A DNA stretch of 64,000 nucleotides, taken from assembly GCA_949358305.1 (NCBI GenBank), contig OX442316.1, positions 14,014,001 through 14,078,000 of the forward strand, read 5' to 3'. This stretch comes from Strigamia acuminata. Lineage: Eukaryota; Arthropoda; Chilopoda; Geophilomorpha; Linotaeniidae. Both the position numbers and the translations under genes were made by a program. The notes below the pieces were generated by a model. That model worked only from the letters and a program-made list of their open reading frames with translations. It was not told where the DNA came from and made no database searches. Shown here piece by piece: positions 8,204 through 19,967 of this stretch. How positions within the stretch are numbered: the first letter of the stretch is position 1; each line of letters starts with the position of its first letter.

Positions 8204-11049
8204 GTCATACTGTCGAATTTGGCGGTGAGTTCCTTCAAGACTTTTTCTTGCTCCTTAGCGAGCAATTTCACTAGCTCTTCTCTCTCTGCGGCCTTGTCGT
8301 CGGCTTTTTTCTTTGCCAGTTTCGGGCAGGTCTGACGCCAGTGGCCGTCCTCGTTGCAGAAATTACAAGGGCTTTTCTTCTTTCCCTCCCGCACAAAAGG
8401 CTTTTTGGGGTAGTCTTTCTTCTCAGAAGTCGCCTCTGTTTTCGGGTTGTGATGTTCCGATTTTCTGGACTTCATCTGAGGTCGGTAGCTGGGTGCTAGT
8501 TCCTTCCCCATGTTTGCATGTACAACCTCGTTGATACCTTCGTCGACTTCATCGCTTTCCGAGAATTGCTCAGAATCTTCGCTTACTTCGTCTTCCGACT
8601 TTTCTTCGGCGGCGTTAGTTTGCGTGCGATAGGCCTTATTTGGAGGTGGTAATGGGTTGGAAGCTTGTTGGTTTTTCTTTGAGGGGAGTGGCTCTATACT
8701 TCCGTTTAGATAATTTCGCGATTGGAGCAGCTTAGTGGAGTCTATGCTGCGTTCCTGTATTCGTTGCTGTCGAGCCACTCCTAGAGCTCGTTCTTCTTTT
8801 GTCAGATTTTCGTTATACCGAGCATTTACTTCGGTGTGTTTTTTCTCGACGAAAGCGAGGATGGCTTTGAAATTATCTCCTTTAGGAGCGTTCATTTCTC
8901 GTAGGACTTTGGTTGCGGTTTCGTTTAGTCCTTGTTCGAAGAGAGCTTTCTGAGCGTGTTGGTCAAATGGTTTGTCCATTTCACGAAACAGGCTGTCGGC
9001 TCGTTGTACGTACTCCCTCAGAGTTTCCCCGGGAGCTTGCTTCATAGAGCTTACTCTTTTCTGGATTTCTTGGCTCGTCTCGCCATATTGATTGTGGAAC
9101 TTTATGACGAAGTCTTCCCAGTTTCGGGGTTGGACATCAGCGTACCAGATTCGGGCCCGATTTATCAGCATTTCTGGTATTCCGCGCGCAACCATTTCGT
9201 CGGGTTCCGCTCCTAAACGGTTAATCGTCAGGGCGACTTCGTCCAAAAACAAGTTGCCAGCGTTCCAGGATCCGTCGAACTTAATTAGTCTCAGGGTCGT
9301 CCACTTGATGTTGTTATCCTTGCGAGAATACAGCCATCGGTCCGCGGAGTAGCGTTTCAACAATCCTTCGCTTCGATCGTCTTCCTCGGTCTCTTGGCCA
9401 CGGCTCTGTTGAAGTTTTTGGTCCATGGCTTGAAGGAGTTCGTCTTTCATCGTCCGTAGTTGGTTGCTTAGCGAGTCAGTCTCACTAGGCAGCGGTGATG
9501 ATCGTGGGTTGTCGGAAGGGAGGCTTGGGTAATGCGTACCGTTGCCTGTCAGTCCGAATTGATTGTGTTGAAACGACGTTTGTCCTGATGATCCCACGGC
9601 GTTCGGGTTATTCGTGAGGTCTTGCGCTACCGTTGAGTTATCGGGGTTCGATTTTTCCGGAGCGGCGGTTCGGCTCAACTTTGTTCCGGGCGGTACCAGG
9701 TCGTCCAGTCGGGTCCCCGTGAGGCCTTCATCCGTTTTTCTGATAAAAACATAGGAGTCTCTTCCAGCATATGCTTCGGCGGCGTGCTTCTTTTCGAGGT
9801 GATTTTTAACTGCGTTAATCTCCTCGAGCGTCGGCATGGTCAGTTTATTTTGACCTGCTTCGTTGCGTATCTGGTTCTTCTGATTTATACATCTGATTAG
9901 TTCGGCGTTAGGGTCGCCTTGGTTGGTATTACTGGTTTGGCCAGTTTTCATTGCAAATGAGTTTTTTATTGCCCATGATTGCGCGCCCTGATTATTCCTC
10001 CTATCTTGTATAAACGCCTCGTACAGTTCTCCTTTGACTTCGTCCGATTCGTTCAAGATGCTATCTAGTCCGTTGACTCGGATACTGCCGTGAGATGCTT
10101 GAGAGTCGATACTTTCACTGTCTGACGTTGCTTCGCCGCCGGTCTCGGACTGCTGTCGATCTGCTCCGACCCGACGTCGTTTCTCCCCGCGTCTGGCCGT
10201 GTTATCTGCCGATCGTTTTTCAGTCCTCTGATTTACTAGGTCGATTACCCGGCTTAGTTCTGCGTAAGGATCCTTGTCCTGATCGATCTCGATGCCGTGT
10301 GCGCAGGCCACTCGTGTCACTTCTATTGCTTTGGCTACCAGCTCCTTAGCTGTGTGAGACCGTTCTGGGGAGCTCTGTACGGAGTTTGGCTCCGAATGCT
10401 GGCTTAACCCGTTGCTTGGTGGCCGGATCTGATAGTCCTTGGCCATTTCTCGTTCGATTATTCTTTGCTTCGCGAGCAATTCTCGAGCCAGCTCGCACTC
10501 CATTGCCGTTTGCTTTTCTTGGCTTTCACGGGCGGCCGCCATCTGCTTAGCTTGACGTTCTTGTGCCAAGCTTTGTTCCATGGCAGCTAATTTCTCGCGA
10601 TGCTCTCTGGCTAAATCTTCCATCAATTCGTTTTTCTTCTTTTCCAACGCGGCTGTTCTCGCTTGGTCGGCTCGGGTAGCCTCGTTGATAATTGCGGCGC
10701 CTGTGCTTGCCGCTTTATTTAGAAGAGTCATTAGATCCATTTCACTGGGATCCTTTTCGACTGGTCTGGGGCTTTTCAATCCGAATCGAGGGTTTTCGAA
10801 CGATTTATTTAACCTGTTTTCTTCGTGAGGGCTTCCTGATCCTTCGAATTCGCCTCCCGTGAACGGAAGTTGTCTTGCAAGGGGAAGGCCTTCACCTGAT
10901 GATTCCGTTGAAACTTCAGTCGAGTTAGTCTCGACTTCTGGTTCCACGTGGTTCGCTTCTTCCGCTTTTTGGCGTTCGATTTCTTCGGTTTCCTTTCTCT
11001 CCTTTTCGTCGTTACGCCTTTTTCTGTCTTCTGCGGTAGTTTTCGTCAT
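8170..11049 (-). CDS. gag: Gypsy gag polyprotein
   Basis: A 959-codon frame from ATG at 11049. The first 250 residues are highly charged and likely coiled coil (repeated EKQ/ARE/AKQ heptads around 130-215). A Retrotrans_gag-type capsid region follows at about residues 610-740 (FDGSWNAGNLFLDEVAL ... ARIWYADV ... ETLREYVQRADSLF). One CCHC zinc knuckle, CNFCNEDGHWRQTC, lies near residue 905, before the C-terminus. It is longer than most Gypsy Gags because of the N-terminal coiled-coil extension. It packages element RNA as virus-like particles. The last codons carry the frameshift site. Confidence 0.93.
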   Translation of the reverse strand: MTKTTAEDRKRRNDEKERKETEEIERQKAEEANHVEPEVETNSTEVSTESSGEGLPLARQLPFTGGEFEGSGSPHEENRLNKSFENPRFGLKSPRPVEKDPSEMDLMTLLNKAASTGAAIINEATRADQARTAALEKKKNELMEDLAREHREKLAAMEQSLAQERQAKQMAAARESQEKQTAMECELARELLAKQRIIEREMAKDYQIRPPSNGLSQHSEPNSVQSSPERSHTAKELVAKAIEVTRVACAHGIEIDQDKDPYAELSRVIDLVNQRTEKRSADNTARRGEKRRRVGADRQQSETGGEATSDSESIDSQASHGSIRVNGLDSILNESDEVKGELYEAFIQDRRNNQGAQSWAIKNSFAMKTGQTSNTNQGDPNAELIRCINQKNQIRNEAGQNKLTMPTLEEINAVKNHLEKKHAAEAYAGRDSYVFIRKTDEGLTGTRLDDLVPPGTKLSRTAAPEKSNPDNSTVAQDLTNNPNAVGSSGQTSFQHNQFGLTGNGTHYPSLPSDNPRSSPLPSETDSLSNQLRTMKDELLQAMDQKLQQSRGQETEEDDRSEGLLKRYSADRWLYSRKDNNIKWTTLRLIKFDGSWNAGNLFLDEVALTINRLGAEPDEMVARGIPEMLINRARIWYADVQPRNWEDFVIKFHNQYGETSQEIQKRVSSMKQAPGETLREYVQRADSLFREMDKPFDQHAQKALFEQGLNETATKVLREMNAPKGDNFKAILAFVEKKHTEVNARYNENLTKEERALGVARQQRIQERSIDSTKLLQSRNYLNGSIEPLPSKKNQQASNPLPPPNKAYRTQTNAAEEKSEDEVSEDSEQFSESDEVDEGINEVVHANMGKELAPSYRPQMKSRKSEHHNPKTEATSEKKDYPKKPFVREGKKKSPCNFCNEDGHWRQTCPKLAKKKADDKAAEREELVKLLAKEQEKVLKELTAKFDSMTKNWNSRAEQK

Positions 11050-11121
11050 TTTCTTGCGATATAATGATCGGTCGAAAGATCCCGGTTATTATTTAAAGTT
11101 TTGTCGTAAGGTTAGCAAATT

Positions 11122-11141
11122 CTATCCCGGACAGGCCCCCA
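11122..11141 (-). other. Primer binding site of the Gypsy element
   Basis: Two bases after the inferred end of the 5' LTR (CGACA at 11144) the minus strand reads TGGGGGCCTGTCCGGGAT, starting with the TGG expected to pair with a tRNA CCA end. The tRNA cannot be assigned by eye. Confidence 0.55.
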
Positions 11142-11143
11142 CG

Positions 11144-11773
11144 TGTCGTGATTCGACTTTGTGGTTAAAGATAATAAATAATAGTACTCGGGAAATACAA
11201 TATAAGATATAATACTGCTTTATTAAATACGCTTACTAATACAGTAAAGGTTAAGGTGATTCCAATGATGGTCCTCGGATTCTTCTGCGAATACGAGTCG
11301 CCGCTAAACAATGGTAGTTCCTATTGTTTAGTCCTACGCGTGGTCTGTGTTGTTGTCTAGGGTTATTTCCACGTGTTATAACGAACACGCGAGAATTCGC
11401 TTTCTCGTGCGAATTAAACGAATATCGCTTGGATATTTATTCTAGCGTAGTTTGGCTACGCTAAATAAATGTGGCTGTTGTACAGTTGAATGGTCAGCGG
11501 GCACCGGTCCTCGATCAATCCGTGAAACGGCCTGAAAGGTGAGGTAGATGGTGCTCTTGCTGAAATGTGGTAACTGTAGTGTATATCCGGTCAAGCGTTG
11601 GCGTTATATATTAGCCGGAAATGACGTCATATGCAAATCCTTCTGATTATGCAGGTTCGCAGAAACACGAGACTAGTCAGTCTAGTCGGTATTTCTAGCG
11701 CGCTCTAGTGGCGAGGATTAATAACATGATAATCGCCGCTAATTACTTCTTCAGGTGATGCCGAATCACCACA
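11144..11773 (-). repeat. 5' LTR of the Gypsy element
   Basis: About 630 bp on the minus strand from TGTGGTGATTCG (11773) to CGAATCACGACA (11144). These ends are inverted copies with one mismatch, which is how I set the inner boundary; the comparable 596 bp match 1-596. The outer flank is sulfotransferase exon sequence. Confidence 0.88.
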
Positions 11774-12944
11774 AATTGTCTGCAGGAATTGGCTGGACGA
11801 AAACTTTGAGGCGTTTCCAGACGATGTTTACGTTGCATCGTTTCCAAAAACAGGTAAGTTAAATACAAAACGTTAATACAAGCTTTTAAAATATGATAAG
11901 TATGGATGTATTTTATTTTTCGTATCTAAGGTACAACTTGGGCTCAAGAAATGGTTTATGTAATTGGAAATGACTTAAATTTCGAAAAGGCAAAATCGTC
12001 ACGTTTGATTCACAGATTTCCATTCCTGGAGATAATCGTTACTACGGAAACTCCATCAGTAATTGCTAATTTGGAAAAACCACGCTTCATTAAGACTCAT
12101 TATCCCTATTCACTTTTACCGCAGTCAATTGTGGATAAAAAATGCAAAGTAATAAAATTAATAAATAAAAATAAAAATAAATTAAAATTTCGACATTTTA
12201 AACGTTTGATTTCTTCTGGTTTGTTTTATTTTTAGATTGTTTATACGATTCGTAATCCAAAAGATACGATGGTTTCATTTTACCATTTTGCAGTGTCCAA
12301 TAAATTTATTCAGTATCAAGGAGATTTTTCTACATTTTTTAAGCTGTTTTTGGAGGAAAAAGGTATAAAAAAGAACTATTAACAATGCAACATTGGTCAC
12401 TCTTTGTGTAGTAACGCGGGATTCTTATTGATTTACAGCAATTGTGTATAGTCCATTTTCGAAGCATGTTCTTGAGTATTGGGGCCGTCAGCATCAGGAC
12501 AACATCCTTATTTTGATGTATGAAGACATGAAAAAAGTGAAAATTTCTTTTGTCGGTGTTTCCAGTAAAGGGAATTAATAGTTTTTTAATCGGATCAGGA
12601 CTTTGCATCTGCTGCGCGCAGTGTTGCTTCATTTTTAGGGAAAAACTTGTCCGACAGTCAAGTAGAACAAGTCGTTGAACATTGTTCTTTTGGAAGTATG
12701 AAAAACAATCCTATGACCAATAACAGTACATTCATGAAGAATTTTATGAGAAAAGGTTTTAATCAAAATTGAGCTAATTTACTTAGTATTTTTGCATTTT
12801 CATTTTTACAATTTTACTCATTTTACAAATTCAGGAGAGGTTGGGGATTGGAGAAATTATTTTACTGAAGAAATGAATCAGCAAATGGAAGATTATCTTC
12901 AGCGCCATTTCGACGGAACTGGTTTGAATTTCAAATTTGATTAA
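11774..12944 (+). pseudogene. Sulfotransferase gene copy 1, exon 1 split by the Gypsy element
   Basis: The remainder of a six-exon cytosolic sulfotransferase. Exon 1 begins mid-codon context at the LTR edge (IVCRNWLDENFEAFPDD, 11774-11853). Exons 2-6 are 11931-12148, 12236-12362, 12439-12536, 12599-12755 and 12835-12944, ending TAA. All later exons keep frame, splice sites and motifs (FPKTGTTW for the PAPS 5'-phosphosulfate loop, KTHYPYSLLP with the catalytic His, RNPKDTMVS, RKG.VGDWRNYF). The first ~32 codons must lie left of the window beyond the element. The coding exons look unmutated, so the gene was probably functional until the insertion and could still be intact on an allele lacking it. 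By the paralogues its product would be 293 aa. Confidence 0.88.
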
Positions 12945-13606
12945 TTGTTAAAACAAACAACAACAACAACAAATTTGGATTCTACTGTCATTTCTAATGC
13001 AGATCAATCAAACATTCAATTATTTTATTTCTGTGCGGTTTGTTTAATATTATTACTGAGGTTTCATTTTGATATCGGGTTATTATGTTGTAAATTTTGT
13101 AAAAGCAAATAAGAGTCCAACAAATACGGAAGTTTTACAAAATATAAAAATAAACATAATAACGATTGAATAAAAGGAATTGTGGTATTACCTTGAAATA
13201 TTTCCTGAAAAAATTAAAAACATTAAAAAAAAATCGTCGACCATTTGTTAAATGGAAAATAAAATAATTTAGTACCGGTATCAGAGAAATTATTTTTTCA
13301 CGCCAACTCCTAAGAAAGGGAATGCAATTAAATTTAATTTAAACCTTCTAATATCTGATTCAAATCAAATTACAATCAATTCTGCTCGAGTTATTGAAAT
13401 TCAAGTATGGCAGCACTTTGCAACGTCACAGACGAGCAGTAATTAAAGAAGCCAGCATTTGAATTGGCGTGACCTCGACCTGCTTTTAGTTGCAAACATC
13501 CTAGTATTCACAAATTAGATTAGATAGCCTACACCAGACGAGTTCATTTTCCACTTCTCTTCATTCTTTTATTCACGTTTGCACACAACTATTTTCACCT
13601 GTGAAT
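12945..13606. other. Intergenic spacer with promoter of sulfotransferase copy 2
   Basis: AT-rich sequence without ORFs. It includes a short CAA run after the copy 1 stop and possible poly(A) signals (AATAAAAG near 13170). From about 13425 it resembles the region upstream of copy 3 (shared CAGACGA, TAATTAAA, GTGACCTCGACC at 13469-13480, CACGTTTGCA/ACA and TTTTCACCTG just before ATG), which marks a duplicated promoter. Confidence 0.6.
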
Positions 13607-14860
13607 ATGCAGTTTGAAAAATTAGGAGTTGATCCGCTCATCGCTGGCAGTGGCGAAGTGTACAAATGCAATGGATTTTATTTAAACCACGAACATGGTG
13701 GAATTGTTTGTAAAAAATGGCTGGACGAAAATTTCGAGGCGTTACCGGACGATATTTACGTTGCATCTTTTCCAAAAACAGGTACATTAAATAAGTTACT
13801 TGAACTTTTAAAGCGATAAAGGTGTGATAAGTTTAAATGTATTTTATTTTTCACATTTTAGGTACAACTTGGGCTCAAGAAATGGTTTATGTTATTGGGA
13901 ATGATTTAAATTTCGAAAAGGCAAAATCGACATCGTTGATGCAACGATTTCCGTACCTGGAGTTACGCATTATTACCGAAACTCCAGCAATTGCTAATTT
14001 GGAACCACCGCGTTTCATTAAGACTCATTATCCCTATTCACTTTTACCGCAATCGATAGTGGATAAAAACTGCAAAGTAAAAATATAATTAATACGTAGT
14101 AATAATAATTATAAAAAAATCTTGTTTTTCTATTTTCTTTTTTAGATTGTCTATACGATTCGTAATCCAAAAGATACTTTGGTTTCATATTATCACTTTG
14201 CAAAAATAAATAAATTATTCGAATTCCAAGGAGATTTTGCAGCATTTTTCAAGTATTTTGTGGAGGAACGAGGTAAGAATTTAGAATTTAATAATCACAA
14301 CAAGTTTATTTACACAGATTACTCTGATTTCTTATAGCAATTGCGTACACCCCATTTTCAAAGCACATACTTGAGTTTTGGGAACTTAGGGAGCAGGAGA
14401 ATATCCTTATTTTGACGTATGAAGATATGAAAAAGGTATATTTATTTATATATATATAGAACAATTTAATTGTAATTGGCAGTTAGGATGAATTAAATAA
14501 TCGCTTTAAATTGATTTAGGATATGGCACCGTCAGTGCGTAGCGTTGCTTCCTTTCTGGGGAAAAACTTGACTGACGATCAAGTGCAACAAGTCGTTGAG
14601 CATTGCGCTTTTGACAGCATGAAGAAGAATCCCAGCACCAATTATTCTCAATTCATTGATGGATTTATGAGAAAAGGTTTAATCAGACTATAAAACACGT
14701 TTATAAATGTTGGATTTTTATTCAAATGTGTATAAATTTGAATTCAGGTTCCGTGGGAGATTGGAGAAATTATTTTACTGAAGAGATGTGTCAGCAAATG
14801 GATGATTACGTTCAGCGTTATTTTGAAGGAACTGGTTTGAAATTTAATTTTGATTTGTAG
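13607..14860 (+). CDS. Cytosolic sulfotransferase, copy 2 (294 aa)
   Basis: Six exons: 13607-13781, 13862-14076, 14146-14272, 14338-14435, 14520-14676 and 14748-14860. All introns are GT-AG and 60-85 bp. The total of 885 nt gives 294 aa, the usual length of SULT family enzymes, which move sulfonate from PAPS to hydroxyl or amine groups of hormones and xenobiotics in the cytosol. Seen: PAPS 5'-phosphosulfate loop FPKTGTTW (55-62), catalytic His in KTHYPYSLLP (His about 114), 3'-phosphate motif RNPKDTLVS (about 136-144), and C-terminal RKGSVGDWRNYF, the family's RKGxxGDWK signature with Arg for the last Lys. No signal peptide. The exon pattern is identical in the three other copies, so the array arose by tandem duplication. 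The substrate cannot be read from sequence. Confidence 0.95.
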
Positions 14861-15046
14861 CAAAAATTACTCTAACATAAATAAAATAAATATATTATTC
14901 AAAATTTTTACTTTTGTAGTGTTTTTTTTTTTCAGTGATTATTTAACGCAAACTCATATTGGAACATTTTGAAAACAACACCAACACAAGTGTTTGTTAT
15001 TAAACATAAATTAGAACAAGAGCCAACAGTAAAGAATTTTTATTTG

Positions 15047-15303
15047 CTGGTGACCTTGGCGTGACTTCTAGGTCAAGGGTTCATTTTCCAGTTCATTATT
15101 CTATTACTCATGTTCGTATCGTGTTACAAACTGCGTTCGCGTTTGGACATCACTTATGAATGTTTGTGCGATTCGAGGTTAATCTTGTAAATGTAACGGA
15201 TTTTGCATGAAAGAGTTGCAAGGAATTGCACGACTGGATCAAAATTTTGGTTGCATCTATTCCGAAAACGGGTAAATCGAATACAAAACTTGGACGTTTG
15301 AGG
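15047..15303 (+). pseudogene. Decayed sulfotransferase exon 1 with promoter remnant
   Basis: Degenerate match to the upstream region and exon 1 of the sulfotransferases: a GTGACTTCTAGGTC-like promoter relic near 15060, then AAATGTAACGGATTTTGCATGA (compare the YKCNGFYLN coding region) and TTGCATCTATTCCGAAAACGGGTAAAT (compare the VASFPKTG coding end plus splice donor), followed by intron-1-like sequence. The frame is broken by stops and indels. No later exons are present; a Copia element starts at 15304, and on its far side only some 40 bp of intron-like sequence remain. Confidence 0.7.
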
Positions 15304-15514
15304 TGTTGGGATTATTTGATGTGGAAAATCACCACTTGATGTCATTGTGTAATTGATGTAGTTTGAGTTTTTTTATATCCTGTGGTGACACTCCTACCAT
15401 ATATGGAGTGAACATCCTTCCTGTGTTTTTTCCCCACTCTTTCACTTGATGTAGAACAGTGAGGTTGCTCTAACCTTGTATTAAACTTCAACCGTTATTT
15501 CCATATTCACAACA
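15304..15514 (+). repeat. 5' LTR of Copia element 1
   Basis: A 211-bp LTR beginning TGTTGGG and ending CACAACA, with the primer binding site TGGTAGCAGAG two bases further. It differs from the 3' LTR only at C/T in the terminal CACAACA/CATAACA. Confidence 0.95.
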
Positions 15515-15824
15515 AATGGTAGCAGAGAGGAAGGTTGAACAATCATCAGCCACACTGAATAGAAGAAAAACGGTATTGAGACCGAAAAACAAGAAGTTTT
15601 GAGTGGATTTGAGGCGACGGTTGAGAGCAACCACGAGGCGAAAACCGAGAGTAACGACGCGCCATCTTGAAGAGCACGATACGAGACGACGAGAAACAAC
15701 TTTAACAAAGACTGTGAGCAACAATTCGATTCGAGGTGAATTAAACAATATTGAGATTGTGCCACAGAACTGAGACGAGGAAAAAGTTGAACAATACGTG
15801 CAAATTGAGACGAAACCAACAAAG

Positions 15825-18800
15825 ATGAGCGACACCGGTAATTGGAGTTTGGCTAACATTGAGCCATTAAATGATGCGAATTATTTCCTATGGGAATCGA
15901 GAGTGGAGGGAGTCCTCAGGGCCAAGAAATTGTGGAAAGAAGTAATAGTTGGAGCCGAACCGCAACGAGGAGTCCAAGGAGAAGCGGATTTTGCCGCACA
16001 AGAGAAAACTTGGAACGATTGGGACGATAAAAACGCGGCGGCCCACTTCACAATGATCAGTACAATGACTGCACCACAAGTCTTGAAGTACTCAAACACA
16101 AAAGGAGCAAAAGCACTTTGGGATTTGGTGAAAACAAATATGGCGGCAAAAACCCAAGAATTGCAAATGAGGAGTGCCTGCGAGTTGACACAGCTGAAGA
16201 TGAACAGCAAAGAAGATGTAGACACATACATGAACAGGGCCGAAGCAATAATTAACCGCTGTGCAAAACTTGGCAAAAATATAGACGACTACGAGTGCAA
16301 GTTTTACGTGACGAAAGGATTGCGGAGAGAATTTGACGCGAATGTGCGCGCAATTGAAGTGCAGGCGAATTTAGACATGTCAAAAATTCGTGACATATTA
16401 AAAATGGAAGAAGGTCGAATTTCAACTAGAAAAGAAGAGAAAAATACGACATTGAACGAGGCTGCACTAAAAACACGAGAGAAGGGACAGAAACCAAAGC
16501 GCACATGCTTCAACTGTGGCCGTGGAGGGCACATGGCAAGAGAATGCTACAGCGAGACAAAATGTTACAACTGCCAGGAGTTTGGTCACTTATCGAAAGA
16601 TTGTTCGAAACCAAAACGAGAATTTAAAAGTGGCGACTCAAGAGGACGTGGTCGAGGCAGAGGCAATCAGCGAGGTCGCGGCAGAGGAAAAAGCGAAATA
16701 TCAATGATGGCGTACGAGGAAAAGCCTGAATTCACGCTCATGACGTATGAGATGGATGAAAACACCAATGATGAAGAGACGAATGAAGAACCAAATGAAG
16801 AAAACGATTGGGTGTTGGATTCCGGAGCGACAAGCCACATGACGGCGCTGGATGCAAAACATTTCGACACATTTGACGAGGATGAAAAGAATATCGGAAT
16901 GGCGAAGAAAGGCAAAAGTATGAAGTCGATCGGAATGGGCGAGATTGTGCTCGAACACGACGGGAAAAATTCCAGATTGAAGAAAGTGTTGTGTGTGCCG
17001 CAAATTGGAAGTAATTTGTTGTCAGTATCGAAAATTGTCGATAATGGACTAAAAGTCACATTCTCCAAAACGAGCGCAACAATAGATGATGAAAATGGAG
17101 AACAAGTTATGACGGTGCCAAGAAAAGGAGACATGTTTGTGTTGAAGGCAAACATAAAAGAAAAAGAGAAGTCTTATAAAGCGGAGGAAAAAGACAACAA
17201 TTGGCACGTGAGATTGGGACATCTAAACTACAACACACTGCGAGAGATGAAAAATGAAGAACTTGCATATGGCATAGAAATTAGCAGCAAAGGTGGCGCC
17301 GTGTGTGAACCATGCATCGCGGGAAAGATGAAAAGGACGTCGCACAAATCGGTAACAGACCGACAATCGTCCAGCATCATGGAATTATGGCACATCGATC
17401 TAATTGGACCAATTGGACCCGAATCTCGAGGAGGTGCAAACTATGTAATGACTGTAGTAGACGACTGGAGTAGGATGTTGATGATAAAAACATTAAACGC
17501 CAAAAGCGACGCGAGAGAGAAGTTGACAGAACTAATCACTTGCATGGAAAGACAGACCGACAAGAAGCTGAAAAAACTACGGAGCGATAACGGCGGCGAG
17601 TTCTTGTCCAAAAGCATGAAGGAATGGACGACAAAGAGGGGCATTGAGCATCAGCTGACCACAGCATTTAATCCGGCCAGCAATGGCGTCGCAGAACGCG
17701 CGAACCGGACAATACTTGAGATGTTGAGAGCAATGTTAAAAGATTGCAAACTGCCAAAGACGTTTTGGGCGGAGTGCGTATCGACGGTGGCGCACATCCG
17801 CAACCGGTGCAAATCCTCAGTTCATGGACGCACACCATTTGAGATATGGTTTGGGAGAAAACCAAACTTGAAATACTTGAGAAGATTTGGATGTATAGCA
17901 TATGTGCTAATTAAGGATCACAAACGAAAGAAATTGGATCCCAAAGCAGAGAAAGCAGTATTCATTGGATACTCGAATACAAGGAAGGCGTACCGAATTT
18001 ATCATCCGGAAAGCGATTCAATTAGTGAAGAAATCGACGTAAAATTTGACGAGAGCGAAATTGGCGCAGATTTGCTGAATGGAGAAATCAAAGACGATGA
18101 AGAGATTGAGACAGTCAAAATCGATCTGAACTGCGAAGAAAACGAAGACGAATCAGACGATGCTGAGGATGAAGAGCAAAACGAGATAAATGAAGAAGAA
18201 AATGAAGCCAATGAATCGGAAGATAACACGGAAGAAAACGACACTGAGGTCGAACGTGACGAACCACCACGGAGGGGACGACCAGCAGGGGTGACCAGGG
18301 AAATGAAGTTGGTCGCCGATAAAGTGCAAAGAGAAGAACACGAGAAGAGACTGGTTGACCAGGGAGCGCGAAGATCAGAGAGAATTAAGACGAAGCAAAT
18401 GGCATTACTAGTAGAAGAAATCTTAACGCCGAAAAACTTCCACGAAGCAACAAACTCCCATCACGCGACGGAATGGAAGGCCGCGATGGATGACGAAATG
18501 AGTTCGATGAAACAACACGGAGTGTGGAAAATAGGAAAATTGCCAAAAGGAAAGAAGGCGGTGAAATCCAAGTGGGTTTATAAAGTGAAGTTAAATTCCG
18601 AGGGGGAACCGGAAAGATTCCGAGCAAGACTAGTAGCCACTGGATACTCGCAGAAATTCGGGGACGATTACGAGCTGACCTTCGCCCCGGTTATCCGAAT
18701 AGAGACTTTGAGAATGCTGATCAATGTAGCAGCAAAAATAAACAGACCATTGAAGCAACATGACGTAAAAGCCGCATATCTTCACGGCAAGCTAAAAGAA

Positions 18801-19967
18801 GTAATATTTATGATGCAGCCGGAAGGATACATTGAAGGAGGAAAAGGACATGTGTGCCAACTAATTAAGAGCATCTATGGATTGAAACAGGCAGGGAGAT
18901 GTTGGTTTGAGATGTTAGATAAAACATTGAAGAAAATTGGATTTAGACCATCTCCAGAGGACCCATGCCTTTATGTGATTTTTGTTGATGGCAACTTTAT
19001 GTTCCTAGGCGTGTACGTGGACGATGACTTATCTTTGGCATCCACAGACGAATTTGAGACGGAACTAATGTCGAAAATGAAGGCAGAAATTGAGTTCGTG
19101 AGCATAGGAAGACTGGAATACATCCTGGGAATCCAAGTTGAGTATGGAAATGGAAGAATCAGCATCCACCAAGGCGGATACATTAGAAGATTGGTGGAGA
19201 GTGAAGGATTGGAGGGATGCAATGCAGCAATAACACCAGTGAACCCCAATCAGAACTTGGACGAATTTGACGAAAGCGAAAAGGTTGATGCAACACAGTA
19301 CCAGGAACTGCTGGGCAAGATGATGTACCTTGCCACACACACAAGACCAGACCTAAGTTTCCCAATGAGCCTGTTATCGCAATATAACAAGGACCCACGA
19401 AAGATTCATTTTACAGCATTGAAGCGTGTGCTGAGATACCTGAAGGGGACGGTGGACTACAAGCTGAGCTACGGGAGAGAAGAGAGCCATATCCATGGTT
19501 ACTCGGACGCAAGTTGGGACCGGACATCGAACGCACGATCGTTCTCCGGATTCATCACACTTGACGGGAGTTCGATTATTAACTGGAAATGCCAGAAACA
19601 AGCGATAGTCGCGATGTCGAGTACAGAGAGTGAGCTCTTGGCGCTGACCGAAGGAGTGCGAGAATTAATTTGGTTGAAACAACTCGCAATTGGACTAAAT
19701 GGAGAAGTCGACGACGGAAATGCCACAACGATGCACTGTGACAGTTTGAACGCAGTGAAACTGTTGCGAGGCGGTGCACAGAAGACGAGGACCAAGCACT
19801 TGAATCGAAAAGTGCATTTCATTAAGCAAGAGATCGAGGATGGAAACATTATCGTGGAACATGTCGCAAGCCAAGACATGTTAGCAGACTTTTTAACGAA
19901 GCCTTTAGCCGGACCTGCACTGAACGGAATACTAGAAGCATTAGGACTAAAGACTGTGGGGGAATAA
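15825..19967 (+). CDS. Copia 1 gag-pol polyprotein (1380 aa)
   Basis: A single frame from ATG 15825 in the Copia order gag, protease, integrase, RT, RNase H. Gag (about 1-220) starts [21 protein letters not shown], typical of Copia Gag. Two CCHC knuckles, [14 protein letters not shown] and [14 protein letters not shown], lie near residues 228-260. Protease has [10 protein letters not shown] near 330. The pre-integrase zinc region is [13 protein letters not shown] ... CEPCIAGK. The integrase core has WHIDLIGP and SDNGGEF. RVT_2 has [14 protein letters not shown] and the catalytic YVDD near 1063. RNase H has YSDASWD and MSSTESE. No stops or frameshifts. Acidic spacers (runs of E/D/N, about 740-830) separate integrase and RT. 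Confidence 0.97.
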   Translation: MSDTGNWSLANIEPLNDANYFLWESRVEGVLRAKKLWKEVIVGAEPQRGVQGEADFAAQEKTWNDWDDKNAAAHFTMISTMTAPQVLKYSNTKGAKALWDLVKTNMAAKTQELQMRSACELTQLKMNSKEDVDTYMNRAEAIINRCAKLGKNIDDYECKFYVTKGLRREFDANVRAIEVQANLDMSKIRDILKMEEGRISTRKEEKNTTLNEAALKTREKGQKPKRTCFNCGRGGHMARECYSETKCYNCQEFGHLSKDCSKPKREFKSGDSRGRGRGRGNQRGRGRGKSEISMMAYEEKPEFTLMTYEMDENTNDEETNEEPNEENDWVLDSGATSHMTALDAKHFDTFDEDEKNIGMAKKGKSMKSIGMGEIVLEHDGKNSRLKKVLCVPQIGSNLLSVSKIVDNGLKVTFSKTSATIDDENGEQVMTVPRKGDMFVLKANIKEKEKSYKAEEKDNNWHVRLGHLNYNTLREMKNEELAYGIEISSKGGAVCEPCIAGKMKRTSHKSVTDRQSSSIMELWHIDLIGPIGPESRGGANYVMTVVDDWSRMLMIKTLNAKSDAREKLTELITCMERQTDKKLKKLRSDNGGEFLSKSMKEWTTKRGIEHQLTTAFNPASNGVAERANRTILEMLRAMLKDCKLPKTFWAECVSTVAHIRNRCKSSVHGRTPFEIWFGRKPNLKYLRRFGCIAYVLIKDHKRKKLDPKAEKAVFIGYSNTRKAYRIYHPESDSISEEIDVKFDESEIGADLLNGEIKDDEEIETVKIDLNCEENEDESDDAEDEEQNEINEEENEANESEDNTEENDTEVERDEPPRRGRPAGVTREMKLVADKVQREEHEKRLVDQGARRSERIKTKQMALLVEEILTPKNFHEATNSHHATEWKAAMDDEMSSMKQHGVWKIGKLPKGKKAVKSKWVYKVKLNSEGEPERFRARLVATGYSQKFGDDYELTFAPVIRIETLRMLINVAAKINRPLKQHDVKAAYLHGKLKEVIFMMQPEGYIEGGKGHVCQLIKSIYGLKQAGRCWFEMLDKTLKKIGFRPSPEDPCLYVIFVDGNFMFLGVYVDDDLSLASTDEFETELMSKMKAEIEFVSIGRLEYILGIQVEYGNGRISIHQGGYIRRLVESEGLEGCNAAITPVNPNQNLDEFDESEKVDATQYQELLGKMMYLATHTRPDLSFPMSLLSQYNKDPRKIHFTALKRVLRYLKGTVDYKLSYGREESHIHGYSDASWDRTSNARSFSGFITLDGSSIINWKCQKQAIVAMSSTESELLALTEGVRELIWLKQLAIGLNGEVDDGNATTMHCDSLNAVKLLRGGAQKTRTKHLNRKVHFIKQEIEDGNIIVEHVASQDMLADFLTKPLAGPALNGILEALGLKTVGE

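Larger units (their letters stand above)
1..11773 (-). mobile_element. Ty3/Gypsy LTR retrotransposon, nearly complete
   Basis: A full Gypsy-type element lies on the minus strand in the order 5' LTR (11144-11773), primer binding site (11122-11141), gag (11049-8170), pol (8137-4124), a spliced third ORF (3905-791), polypurine tract (about 597-608) and 3' LTR (596 to beyond the window start). The order protease, RT, RNase H, integrase within pol is that of Ty3/Gypsy. The LTR copies read as identical over the 596 bp I could compare, and all ORFs are open, so the insertion is recent and may be active. It interrupts exon 1 of a sulfotransferase gene. The target-site duplication cannot be seen because the left end is outside the window. 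Confidence 0.95.

Noticed and set aside
1-11773. Gypsy element as an errantivirus with an env gene
   Set aside because: The third ORF has no signal peptide, membrane helix or cleavage site, so an envelope call is not supported.
15481-19879. Minus-strand ORFs across Copia 1
   Set aside because: Antisense shadows of the intact gag-pol frame.
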